DNA of 16,896 nucleotides, taken from an uncultured Corynebacterium sp. (GTDB lineage Bacteria > Actinomycetota > Actinomycetes > Mycobacteriales > Mycobacteriaceae). This document shows positions 1 to 6,191 of the stretch, piece by piece. Location of the stretch: contig CALTTF010000036.1 of the NCBI GenBank assembly GCA_943908385.1, positions 1 through 16,896 of the forward strand, written 5' to 3'. The translations under genes were made by a program, and so were the position numbers. Position 1 is the first letter of the stretch. Each line of letters starts with the position of its first letter. The notes beneath the pieces were generated by a model. The model saw only the letters and a program-made list of their open reading frames with translations. It made no database searches and was not told where the DNA came from.

Positions 1-47
1 GTGAAAAACTAGAAGAACTATTCAACGGTGGCGCAATCACCGCATGA
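1..47 (+). CDS. Possible C-terminal tail of an upstream gene (partial)
   Basis: An open frame enters from the left edge (first full codon at 3-5) and stops at TGA 45-47, giving the 14 residues EKLEELFNGGAITA. The Leu/Glu-rich helix followed by a Gly-Ala-Ile-Thr turn resembles the start of SHOCT-type short C-terminal domains (consensus roughly LxxLxxLxxxGxITxxE), but it ends before the second half of that motif. The fragment is too short for a family call and could be a chance open frame. In M. tuberculosis the gene before dinX is ileS; this tail does not look like an IleS C-terminus. No function is assigned. Confidence 0.3.
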   Translation, partial: EKLEELFNGGAITA

Positions 48-68
48 TCCCGCCGGCGGCCACCTTTT

Positions 69-90
69 GAATAGGTACCCAGGAATAGGT
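69..90 (+). repeat. 8-bp direct repeat GAATAGGT x2 upstream of dinB
   Basis: GAATAGGT occurs at 69-76 and again at 83-90, separated by ACCCAG, so the copies are 14 bp apart start to start. They lie in the 115-bp interval before dinB. They could be a tandem regulator-binding site or chance. I saw no match to a corynebacterial/mycobacterial LexA box (TCGAA-type palindrome) in this interval. Confidence 0.5.
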
Positions 91-147
91 GTTTGCATTT
101 GAAGGGCGAATCAGCGGTCCGGTGGGCGTGCACCAGTCACCACGGCC

Positions 148-157
148 TACGCTGGAG
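148..157 (+). promoter_or_regulatory. dinB start region: SD GGAG and possible -10 TACGCT
   Basis: GGAG at 154-157 stands 5 nt before ATG 163 and overlaps the alternative GTG 157, so it supports ATG 163 as the real start. TACGCT at 148-153 fits the TANNNT -10 consensus, with its end 9 nt before that ATG. If it is used, transcription would begin almost at the start codon and the SD would not be transcribed. The two readings compete and the sequence does not decide between them. Confidence 0.4.
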
Positions 158-162
158 TGGCT

Positions 163-1554
163 ATGACTCGCTGGGTGCTGCACATCGACATGGACGCGTT
201 CTACGCGTCCTGCGAGCAGTTGACCCGTCCGACGCTGCAAGGCCGCCCGGTGCTGGTCGCCGGGGTGACCGGTCGGGGAGTGGTCGCCGGCGCGAGCTAC
301 GAGGCACGCACATACGGCGCGCACTCGGCGATGCCTACATACCGCGCGGTGCAGCTCGTCGGGCCGAAAGCAGTGTTGGTCACCCCGCGCCGGCCGGTGT
401 ACACCACGGCATCGCGCCGGGTCTTTGGGATCATCGCGCGCCGGGTCGAGGTCGTGGAGCAGCTCTCCATCGACGAGGCGTTCCTCGAGCCGCGCGAGCT
501 TGCGGGAGCGTCGCCCGACGAGGTCAAGAAATGGGCGGATGACCTGCGCGAGGAGATCCGCCGGGAGACAGGTTTGCCCAGCTCCATCGGGGCGGGAACA
601 GGCAAGCAGTACGCCAAGATCGGCTCCGGCCTGGCCAAGCCGGACGGCACATTCATCATTCCGCGGGAGAAGCAGACGGAGATCCTCCACCCGCTGCCCG
701 TCGGCGAACTGTGGGGCGTCGGCCCGGTCACGGCGAATAAGCTCACCGGCATCGGGGTGGAGACCATCGGCGATTTCGCGGCCATGAGCGAGCGCGAGGT
801 GGAATTGGCGCTGGGCGGGGTCGTCGCAAAGCAGCTCTGGACGCTCGCCCGCGGCATCGACGACCGCGAGGTCGCGCCGCGCGCGGAATCGAAGCAGATC
901 TCCGCGGAGCACACCTACCCGCGCGATTTGACCACGAGGGGCGAAGTCGAAGCCGCCATCAGGCGCGCGGCGGAGGGAGCGCACAAGCGCCTGCTTATCG
1001 ACGGCCGCGGCGCCCGCACCGTCACCGTCAAACTCAAGATGGCTGATTTCCACATCGAGTCGCGTTCCAGCACCTTGACGTACGCCACCGACGACCTGGA
1101 CACGCTCACGGCGGCGGCGTTCCGCATCGCGCGCTACCCGGACGAGCTCGGCCCGATCCGTCTCGTCGGCGTGGGGTTCTCCGGCCTGGAGACCGTCATG
1201 CAGGAGGTGCTCTTCCCGGAGCTCGACCGCGCCAATTTGCCGGAGCCGCAGGTGGGGGAGGTTCTGCCGGTCATGCCCACCGGCACGCGCGCGTGGGCGG
1301 CGACGCAGGATGTGCACCACCCCGAATTCGGCCACGGCTGGATCCAGGGAGCGGGTCACGGGTTTGTCACGGTGCGGTTCGAGACCCGCGCGACCGGCCC
1401 CGGTCCGGTGAAGAATCTCCGCGCGGACGACCCCGAACTCGTTCCCGCAGACCCGGTCGCGTCGCTGGCGTGGGAGGACTGGCTGGCTACCGCCGACGAG
1501 GCCGATCCTCTGGAGGTCAATCCGATAGGTGACGAGGAGACTTCCGGGGACTGA
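163..1554 (+). CDS. dinB: DNA polymerase IV (Y-family translesion polymerase, DinB)
   Basis: Y-family DNA polymerase for error-prone bypass of damaged templates in the cytoplasm; 463 aa from ATG 163, the usual size for actinobacterial DinB/DinX. The N-terminal palm motif HIDMDAFYASCEQ (catalytic D9) and the second motif LSIDEAFLE (D104, E105) supply the metal-binding carboxylates. The incoming-nucleotide motif GASYEARTYG is near residues 43-52, and SIGAGTGKQYAKIGSGLAKP is the conserved palm/thumb segment. The little-finger domain follows from about residue 240. GTG 157 would add two residues, but GGAG is correctly spaced only for ATG 163. The 3' end overlaps the convergent histidine kinase gene by 38 bp. 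No LexA-like operator was seen upstream. M. tuberculosis has dinX in the equivalent place next to ansA, so this is core gene order rather than an acquired gene. Confidence 0.95.
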   Translation: MTRWVLHIDMDAFYASCEQLTRPTLQGRPVLVAGVTGRGVVAGASYEARTYGAHSAMPTYRAVQLVGPKAVLVTPRRPVYTTASRRVFGIIARRVEVVEQLSIDEAFLEPRELAGASPDEVKKWADDLREEIRRETGLPSSIGAGTGKQYAKIGSGLAKPDGTFIIPREKQTEILHPLPVGELWGVGPVTANKLTGIGVETIGDFAAMSEREVELALGGVVAKQLWTLARGIDDREVAPRAESKQISAEHTYPRDLTTRGEVEAAIRRAAEGAHKRLLIDGRGARTVTVKLKMADFHIESRSSTLTYATDDLDTLTAAAFRIARYPDELGPIRLVGVGFSGLETVMQEVLFPELDRANLPEPQVGEVLPVMPTGTRAWAATQDVHHPEFGHGWIQGAGHGFVTVRFETRATGPGPVKNLRADDPELVPADPVASLAWEDWLATADEADPLEVNPIGDEETSGD

Positions 1555-2617
1555 CGGGCAGGCCGCGGGGGATTCGCAGGCGGGCGATGACACCGCCGCC
1601 GGGGCGGGGTACCAGGTCGAGATGGCCGTGGTGGGAGGTGGCGATCGCGTCGACAAGCGCGAGCCCCAGACCGTGGCCGGGTCCGGACACGCGGTTGCTG
1701 CCGCGGGCGAAAGGTTCTTTGAGCTGGTTCAGCTCCTCCGCAGCGAACTGCGGTCCGGCGTTGGACACCTCGATGACGGCGAAGCCCGACTCGGTGGAGA
1801 CGCTCAGCTCGGTGGAGCCGGGTGTGCCGTGAGCCTGCGCGTTGCGCAGCAGGTTGTCCACTGCCTGGCGGATGAGCACCGGGTCGCCGGCGACTGTGAT
1901 TGGGGCGCTGTTGTCGGAGGAATTCACGCTGGTCGCAGCTGTGATTTCAGTGGCGGGAAGTGCATCGGCGAGGTCGAAGACGGACACATTCGGGGTCTGG
2001 GCGCGGGAGAGGTCGAGAAGTGCCGAGACCGTCTCGGAGCTGCGCGCGTTCACCGTGCGGATCTGGGAGAGCGCCGCGCGCATCTCCTCTTCAGTGGCCT
2101 GTGGCGCGAGCGCGACATCGGCGACGGTCTGGATCGTGGCAATGGGGGTTTTCAGCTCGTGCGACGCATTCGCAGAGAACCGCTGCTGGCTCGCGAGGGA
2201 CGCGGCGAGCGAATCGAGCATCGTGTCCAGGGCGTTGGCGAGGTCGCCGACCTCGTCGGCTGCGCCGGTATACCCGGTGCGCTGGTCGAGGTTGCCAGCG
2301 GTGACCTCGCGCGCGGACTGCGCGATGCCGGTCAGGGGAGTGATCACCCACCCGGCGACGAACCATCCGATCGCGCCGGAGAAGACGGTGAGAACAGCCA
2401 GGGTGGTCAGCGATACCGTGAGCACCACTTTGAGGATGTCGTCGGTGACAGGGACCGCGCCGGTGATCGCGGCATCGCCGGGGAAGACCGCCTCGAAGGG
2501 CACCGGTGTGAGCTTCAGGTAGGCGTACATCACCGCGATGAGAATGCCGCCGACGCCGGCGACGGTGAGCACGAACAGCAACGTGATGCGGGCGCGCAGA
2601 CTCAACGATTTCTTCAC
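1517..2617 (-). CDS. Two-component sensor histidine kinase (HAMP, HisKA, HATPase_c)
   Basis: Membrane sensor kinase of 366 aa starting at GTG 2617. The GTGA overlap with the response regulator stop (2614-2617) fixes this start and implies translational coupling. TM1 is about residues 10-33, followed by a short extracytoplasmic loop (about 34-60), TM2 about 61-92 and HAMP about 92-145. The HisKA H-box SANASHELKTP carries the phospho-accepting H153. The ATPase domain shows the N-box DNLLRNA (N255, N259) and the G2 box GHGLGLALVDA (315-324). The G1 box reads VSNAGP with N286 where many kinases have Asp; this substitution is tolerated in some kinase families. The extracytoplasmic loop is only about 27 residues, so it may sense through the membrane or a partner protein rather than bind a large ligand. 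The 3' end overlaps dinB by 38 bp tail to tail. The signal is unknown. Confidence 0.93.
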   Translation of the reverse strand: MKKSLSLRARITLLFVLTVAGVGGILIAVMYAYLKLTPVPFEAVFPGDAAITGAVPVTDDILKVVLTVSLTTLAVLTVFSGAIGWFVAGWVITPLTGIAQSAREVTAGNLDQRTGYTGAADEVGDLANALDTMLDSLAASLASQQRFSANASHELKTPIATIQTVADVALAPQATEEEMRAALSQIRTVNARSSETVSALLDLSRAQTPNVSVFDLADALPATEITAATSVNSSDNSAPITVAGDPVLIRQAVDNLLRNAQAHGTPGSTELSVSTESGFAVIEVSNAGPQFAAEELNQLKEPFARGSNRVSGPGHGLGLALVDAIATSHHGHLDLVPRPGGGVIARLRIPRGLPVSPRKSPRHLSD

Positions 2618-3303
2618 TGGTCCAGCTCCGCGGGGTCGGCGGCGAAATACCCCTCGCCGGGACGGGTGTGGATGATCCACGGTTCGCCGAGCTTGCGGCG
2701 CAGGTACGAGATGGTCACGCGCGGGGAATTGGTGAAGGGGTCGGCGTTGGCGTCCCACGCTTCCTCGAGCAGCTCTTCGGTGGACAGCACCGCGCCGCCG
2801 GCCTCCATGAGGACCTGTAGGACGGCGAATTCCTTGGGGGAGAGGTGGATCTCGGTTTCGCCGCGCATGACGCGCTTGCGGGTCTCGTCGAGACGAACAT
2901 CCCCGCACACCAGCACAGAATTGCGTTGCGGGGAAGAGCGGCGCGACAGGGCAGTCACACGCGCGATGAGCTCGGGCAGCTCGAATGGTTTGGGCAGGTA
3001 GTCGTCGGCACCGAGCTCGAATCCGCTGAGCCGGTCGTCCAAGGTTCCGGCGGCGGTGAGCATGAGCACCCGGATGTGCGGATAGTCGGCCACAATCCGC
3101 GCGCAGATGTCGTCGCCGTGCACACCGGGCAGGTCGCGGTCGAGCACCACGACATCCACGTTTTGCGCGTGGGAGGTGAGGTGGTTGAGGGCGTGCGCGC
3201 CGTCGTAAAGCGCGGAAGCGTCGAAACTCTCCCTGCTCAACGCGGTCGCAATGGCGTCGGCGAGGAAGGTCTCGTCTTCGACGATGAGTACGCGCGCGGT
3301 CAT
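2614..3303 (-). CDS. Two-component response regulator, OmpR/PhoB family
   Basis: DNA-binding response regulator of 229 aa, partner of the downstream kinase. The receiver domain (1-120) has the acidic pocket E9/D10, phospho-acceptor D55 in VVVLDRDLPG, switch T83 in MLTAAG and K105 in LPKPFE. The C-terminal winged helix (about 128-222) has LSPKEFAVLQVL, a recognition-helix region ending RVTISYLRRKLG, and the terminal hairpin IHTRPGEGYFAAD, all typical of the OmpR/PhoB class. Start ATG 3303 begins the receiver motif directly; the frame stays open further upstream but without homologous sequence. No SD is visible. A TAAGAT -10 lies 8 nt before the ATG, so the mRNA may be leaderless. The gene is divergent from the membrane acyltransferase-like gene, and that gene plus the downstream protease are plausible targets (inference). 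Confidence 0.94.
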   Translation of the reverse strand: MTARVLIVEDETFLADAIATALSRESFDASALYDGAHALNHLTSHAQNVDVVVLDRDLPGVHGDDICARIVADYPHIRVLMLTAAGTLDDRLSGFELGADDYLPKPFELPELIARVTALSRRSSPQRNSVLVCGDVRLDETRKRVMRGETEIHLSPKEFAVLQVLMEAGGAVLSTEELLEEAWDANADPFTNSPRVTISYLRRKLGEPWIIHTRPGEGYFAADPAELDQ

Positions 3304-3311
3304 GTTGTGTG

Positions 3312-3317
3312 ATCTTA
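3312..3317 (-). promoter_or_regulatory. -10 element TAAGAT for the response regulator (leaderless candidate)
   Basis: On the minus strand TAAGAT (3317 to 3312) fits TANNNT and is followed by 8 nt and then ATG 3303. With the usual 6-8 nt between -10 and transcription start, the transcript would begin at or next to the start codon. The 5' flank has no Shine-Dalgarno sequence. No good -35 was seen, which is common in corynebacterial promoters. Confidence 0.5.
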
Positions 3318-3354
3318 ACGCTCTCGCAACATCGCCCGGAATAGCGTGCGAAGC

Positions 3355-4248
3355 ATGCCAAAACGGATTGTAGGAATCGACGTGTGCCGGGCGCTCGCGC
3401 TGATCGCGATGATGGCCGCGCACCTGACCACGACAGGCGCGAACACCCTCGGAATCACCGGGCAGTTGCTGTACGGATTTCCCGCGGCGGTGTTCGCGTT
3501 CCTGGCGGGCGTGTCCATGATGCTCATGGCGCGCACCGCGGGGCCGCTGCAATACAGCGTGCGCGGGCTTGTGCTCATCGTGCTGCACTTTGCGCTCGTG
3601 CCGTTCGCCGGCGACATCACCGTCGTCCTGCTTCCCATTGGCATCTCGATGATCGCGCTCGGCTGGATCACCGGCTGGGATGCGCGGGCGAAACTCGCAC
3701 TGTTCGCGGCGCTGACGGTCGCATCATGCCTGATTTACCAGTTCGGGTTAGAGCCGTGGGCGCTCTTCGGGCCACCGTACCCGCTGGTCATGTGGGCTGC
3801 GCTGATGGTAGCCGGAATGCTCGCGGAAGAGCACCTGTTGCCGTCGCGCGCCGCCACTGCGGCCGCTGCCGTGGCGGGCGCCGTCGTCGCCGCCGTCGTG
3901 GTGGTCGTGCGCCTGAACTTCATCGTGCCGTTCGCGTGGATGGAGCCGAACGGGCACACCGGTGGGCTGCTGGACATCGCCGGTTCGGTCGGCATTTCGC
4001 TCGCGGTGCTGGGGCTGTGCAGTCTCATCCCCCGCTCGTGGGTGCTGCAACCCCTCGGTTCGATGTCGTTGACCATCTACTGCCTGCACATTCTCAGCGC
4101 GCAGTGGCTGAGCTTCCCGGTGAGCGTCGTGCTCGCCGCAGGCTTCGCCGTCGCGTGGTCGGCCTTCTTCCGCCGCGGCCCGATGGAAGCGGCCGTGCGC
4201 TGGTGCATCGACCGGGCTACGGCGCTGGCATCGACACCTGCGGTCTAA
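3355..4248 (+). CDS. Polytopic membrane protein, HGSNAT/DUF1624-like acyltransferase family
   Basis: Integral membrane protein of 297 aa. The N-terminal signature KRIVGIDVCRALALIAMMAAH (residues 3-23) matches the opening of the heparan-alpha-glucosaminide N-acetyltransferase-like / DUF1624 / DUF418 group, in which an R-x-L-A motif and a His in TM1 are conserved. The rest consists of about eight to nine hydrophobic segments (for example 35-58, 68-85, 89-107, 114-130, 143-157, 168-187, 207-224, 250-270), ending with LQPLGSMSLTIYCLHIL, typical of the group. Bacterial members are presumed to move acyl groups across the membrane onto envelope glycans or lipids; no substrate can be read from the sequence. 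Start ATG 3355 is preferred because it begins the conserved motif. GTG 3346 in the same frame, with GGA 5 nt before it, is an alternative that adds three residues. It is divergent from the response regulator and 59 bp before the protease gene. Confidence 0.8.
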   Translation: MPKRIVGIDVCRALALIAMMAAHLTTTGANTLGITGQLLYGFPAAVFAFLAGVSMMLMARTAGPLQYSVRGLVLIVLHFALVPFAGDITVVLLPIGISMIALGWITGWDARAKLALFAALTVASCLIYQFGLEPWALFGPPYPLVMWAALMVAGMLAEEHLLPSRAATAAAAVAGAVVAAVVVVVRLNFIVPFAWMEPNGHTGGLLDIAGSVGISLAVLGLCSLIPRSWVLQPLGSMSLTIYCLHILSAQWLSFPVSVVLAAGFAVAWSAFFRRGPMEAAVRWCIDRATALASTPAV

Positions 4249-4280
4249 ACCGCGCCGGCACCCCGCCACGAAAGCAACAA

Positions 4281-4304
4281 TTTCAAAGCATCTTTCAAAG
4301 GAGA
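4281..4304 (+). promoter_or_regulatory. TTTCAAAG direct repeat ending in the protease Shine-Dalgarno
   Basis: TTTCAAAG occurs at 4281-4288 and 4293-4300 (period 12). The second copy runs into the strong SD AAAGGAGA (4297-4304), with 4 nt between its GGAG core and ATG 4308, which fixes the protease start. The 59-bp gap has no convincing -10/-35 pair and no terminator, so the protease is probably cotranscribed with the membrane gene before it. Confidence 0.5.
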
Positions 4305-4307
4305 ATC

Positions 4308-5183
4308 ATGAAACTCACTCGTACTGCCGCAATCGCGTTGACCGCGCTACTCGCCGCGCCGGCCCCGGCGTGGGCGCTGGACAGCAAGGACATGGCTGGG
4401 TCCACGCCGGAAGCGGGCACTGTCGTTTCCCTGCGCATGGAGGACAACGAGCCGGAGGACGGTAGCTGCACAGGCACCGCGATCGCCCCGCACTGGGTGG
4501 TCACCGCGCGCCACTGCATGGAGATGTTCAACAAGCCCGGCGGAACCGTCCGCACCGGCGAAGGCGACCAGCAGCGCATGTACAAGGTCGACCGCTGGAA
4601 AAAGGCGCCGCGCGGCGATATCGGCCTGGTCCACACCGAGGAGCCGATGCAGCTCGAGCACTTCGCGGAGGTCTCCCACGACGAGCTGCGAAACGGCGAG
4701 GTGACCGTCTACGGCTGGTCGTCGGAGGGCACCGGTGGGTCGACCACGCTGCCTGTGGCTAAGGGTGAGGCGGACACCTCCGCCGGCGATGAGGCACCAG
4801 CGCTTTTCGATGCCCCGTCCGCCGCCGTCGTCTCGCTGAAGAACGGCGCGCGCATCCAGGGCGGCGATTCCGGCGGCCCGATCTTCGCCGACGGCAAGGT
4901 CGCCGCAGTCATGTCCGCAGGGCTTTTCGACGACCCGGACAACCCCTCCGAGGAAGACCTGCTGAGTAACCCGAAGGTGGCGGTCTCCCCGGTCGCCGAT
5001 CAGGCCGAGTGGATTGAGCAGACGATCGCCGAGGACGGGATGGATCAAGCTGAGCCTGTCTCTGAGTCCGATGCGATGGAAACCGAGGATTCCGGCCGCC
5101 AGATGCCGGTGAGCCTGTGGCTGGTTCTGGGCAGTGTCGTCGTGATCGCCGCCGCGGCGGTGTGGCGCTTCAGCCGCCGATAA
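4308..5183 (+). CDS. Secreted, probably membrane-anchored trypsin-like serine protease (S1 family)
   Basis: Predicted extracytoplasmic endopeptidase of 291 aa. A signal peptide (residues 1-23, basic MKLTR then a hydrophobic core) ends in APAWA, with cleavage expected before L24. The S1 catalytic triad is visible: H69 in WVVTARHC (TARHC instead of the usual TAAHC), D104 in RGDIGLV and S188 in GGDSGGP. C54 and C70 can form the His-loop disulfide. After an acidic linker (about 243-263), a C-terminal hydrophobic segment (267-286) followed by RFSRR should anchor the protein in the membrane, giving a type I topology with the protease outside. The strong SD AAAGGAGA fixes the ATG. The stop overlaps the end of ansA by 14 bp. 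The substrate is unknown; the neighbouring two-component system and membrane acyltransferase point to an envelope role (inference). Confidence 0.9.
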   Translation: MKLTRTAAIALTALLAAPAPAWALDSKDMAGSTPEAGTVVSLRMEDNEPEDGSCTGTAIAPHWVVTARHCMEMFNKPGGTVRTGEGDQQRMYKVDRWKKAPRGDIGLVHTEEPMQLEHFAEVSHDELRNGEVTVYGWSSEGTGGSTTLPVAKGEADTSAGDEAPALFDAPSAAVVSLKNGARIQGGDSGGPIFADGKVAAVMSAGLFDDPDNPSEEDLLSNPKVAVSPVADQAEWIEQTIAEDGMDQAEPVSESDAMETEDSGRQMPVSLWLVLGSVVVIAAAAVWRFSRR

Positions 5184-6105
5184 GCGCCGCCGGGTCAAGG
5201 CCTGCCGACAAAGCCGCGGCAAGCGCGATGCGTGCCTGACCGGCGCGCAGCCAACCGGCCGGGATCGCCCCGCGGTCGCCGAGTGTTGCGCCGCCGCCGG
5301 CCCCGCCGTAGGCGAATTCGACCTTGCCGTGCGGCACCACCGTGGTGACCACGACCGGAATTCCGGCGTCGAGCGCCCGGTGCAGCGCTTGACCCATCTG
5401 TTCCGAGACATTCCCGGAGCCCATGCCCTCGACCACGATGCCGTCGGGGGCCATCCCGATCACTGCGTCGACGATGTCCCCGTCGGCGCCGGCCCACCCG
5501 GCCACGATCGGGATATTCATGCCTCCCAACGGCACAGGGGTGATGGGGGCGGGCCGCGCCGGGGTCACATCAGATTCACTGGTGGTGCTGCAGAATGCGT
5601 CCAGGGCCTGCGTGTCCGCCTTGACCGCACCCCGCGCCGGGGTGATCGTGCCGCCGAAGGCGATGACGACGCCGTCCGTGGTGGGGCGAGTTCTGCCGGC
5701 GATGAACTCCACCGCCGCGCGCAGATTTCCCGGCCCGTCGGGGTCAGCGGCATCGGCGGCGCGTTGTGCGCCCGTGACCACGACGGGCTTGGCCGGGTCA
5801 GTGTGGAAGAGATCCAGTGCGAAGGCGGTCTCGGCGAGCGAATCGGTACCGTGGGTGACCACGACGCCGCCGATGGCCGGGTCGGCTAACTGCTCGTGCA
5901 CGGTGGCCACCAAAGCATCGACATCGGCGAGCGTCATCGACGAAGAATCCAGGGCGCGCACGTCCACCGGGCGGCACGGCGCGGTGATTCCGGCGGATTC
6001 GATCAGCTCCGCCGCGGTGCGGCGGGGCACCAGCGCACCGGCCTCATCGGCCACGCACGCGATGGTTCCTCCTGTGGCGACCACAGCGATTTCTAACGTA
6101 TTCAT
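5170..6105 (-). CDS. ansA: L-asparaginase, type I-like (cytoplasmic)
   Basis: Hydrolyses L-asparagine to aspartate and ammonia; 311 aa, normal for the bacterial asparaginase family (about 310-340). Both threonine motifs are present: ATGGTIA with nucleophile T11, and VVTHGTDSLAETA with T87/D88 plus Ser where HGTDT is commoner. K163 in AVKADT completes the second catalytic set, and S55 in DSSSM fits the substrate-binding serine. There is no signal peptide, so the enzyme is cytoplasmic. ATG 6105 begins the TGGT domain directly; the frame is open further upstream but lacks homologous sequence. On the minus strand TAATCT ends 7 nt before the ATG, so a leaderless transcript is likely. It converges with the protease gene and is divergent from the lipoprotein gene at 6192. 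M. tuberculosis ansA (Rv1538c) also lies between dinX and lspA, on the opposite strand to them, as here. Confidence 0.95.
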   Translation of the reverse strand: MNTLEIAVVATGGTIACVADEAGALVPRRTAAELIESAGITAPCRPVDVRALDSSSMTLADVDALVATVHEQLADPAIGGVVVTHGTDSLAETAFALDLFHTDPAKPVVVTGAQRAADAADPDGPGNLRAAVEFIAGRTRPTTDGVVIAFGGTITPARGAVKADTQALDAFCSTTSESDVTPARPAPITPVPLGGMNIPIVAGWAGADGDIVDAVIGMAPDGIVVEGMGSGNVSEQMGQALHRALDAGIPVVVTTVVPHGKVEFAYGGAGGGATLGDRGAIPAGWLRAGQARIALAAALSAGLDPAALIGG

Positions 6106-6112
6106 GACCTTC

Positions 6113-6118
6113 AGATTA
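6113..6118 (-). promoter_or_regulatory. -10 element TAATCT for ansA (leaderless candidate)
   Basis: TAATCT on the minus strand (6118 to 6113) fits the TANNNT consensus, with GAAGGTC and then ATG 6105: exactly 7 nt of spacing. AAGG lies only 2 nt from the ATG, too close for a normal SD, which favours leaderless initiation. Confidence 0.6.
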
Positions 6119-6180
6119 GGCGCGCCGATTAGTCCTGGACCAGACACCGGCGGTAACGTAAGGCCAGTTAGCGGAAACCA

Positions 6181-6185
6181 AGGAG
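6181..6185 (+). promoter_or_regulatory. Shine-Dalgarno AGGAG of the MTB12-like lipoprotein gene
   Basis: AGGAG, 6 nt before ATG 6192, supports this start. The 86-bp space shared with divergent ansA also holds TAACGT (6154-6159), a possible but weak -10 for this gene. Confidence 0.7.
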
Positions 6186-6191
6186 AGATAT

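Noticed and set aside
50..59. Palindrome CCGCCGGCGG followed by CCACCTTTT as a terminator of the upstream gene
   Set aside because: It has no loop, so only a 3-bp stem could form around four bases. Short GC palindromes are common at this base composition.
84..110. Possible LexA/SOS box before dinB
   Set aside because: TTTGCATTTGAA has only a few matches and lacks the TCGAA half-sites of actinobacterial SOS boxes.
37..1656. 539-codon minus-strand frame across dinB
   Set aside because: Shadow of dinB: Arg/Pro/Ala-rich translation, no motifs, and full coverage by a clear DinB sequence on the other strand.
1529..3001. 490-codon plus-strand frame over the kinase and regulator genes
   Set aside because: Shadow frame; the minus strand carries intact HisKA, HATPase and receiver motifs.
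3304..3588. N-terminal extension of the response regulator
   Set aside because: The extension overlaps the divergent gene, lacks family similarity and would remove the receiver domain from its normal terminal position.
3384..4307. Possible 308-residue N-terminal extension of the protease through the acyltransferase gene
   Set aside because: The frame is open but Arg/Gly-rich and overlaps the membrane protein gene in another frame. The protease has its own strong SD and a signal peptide at ATG 4308.
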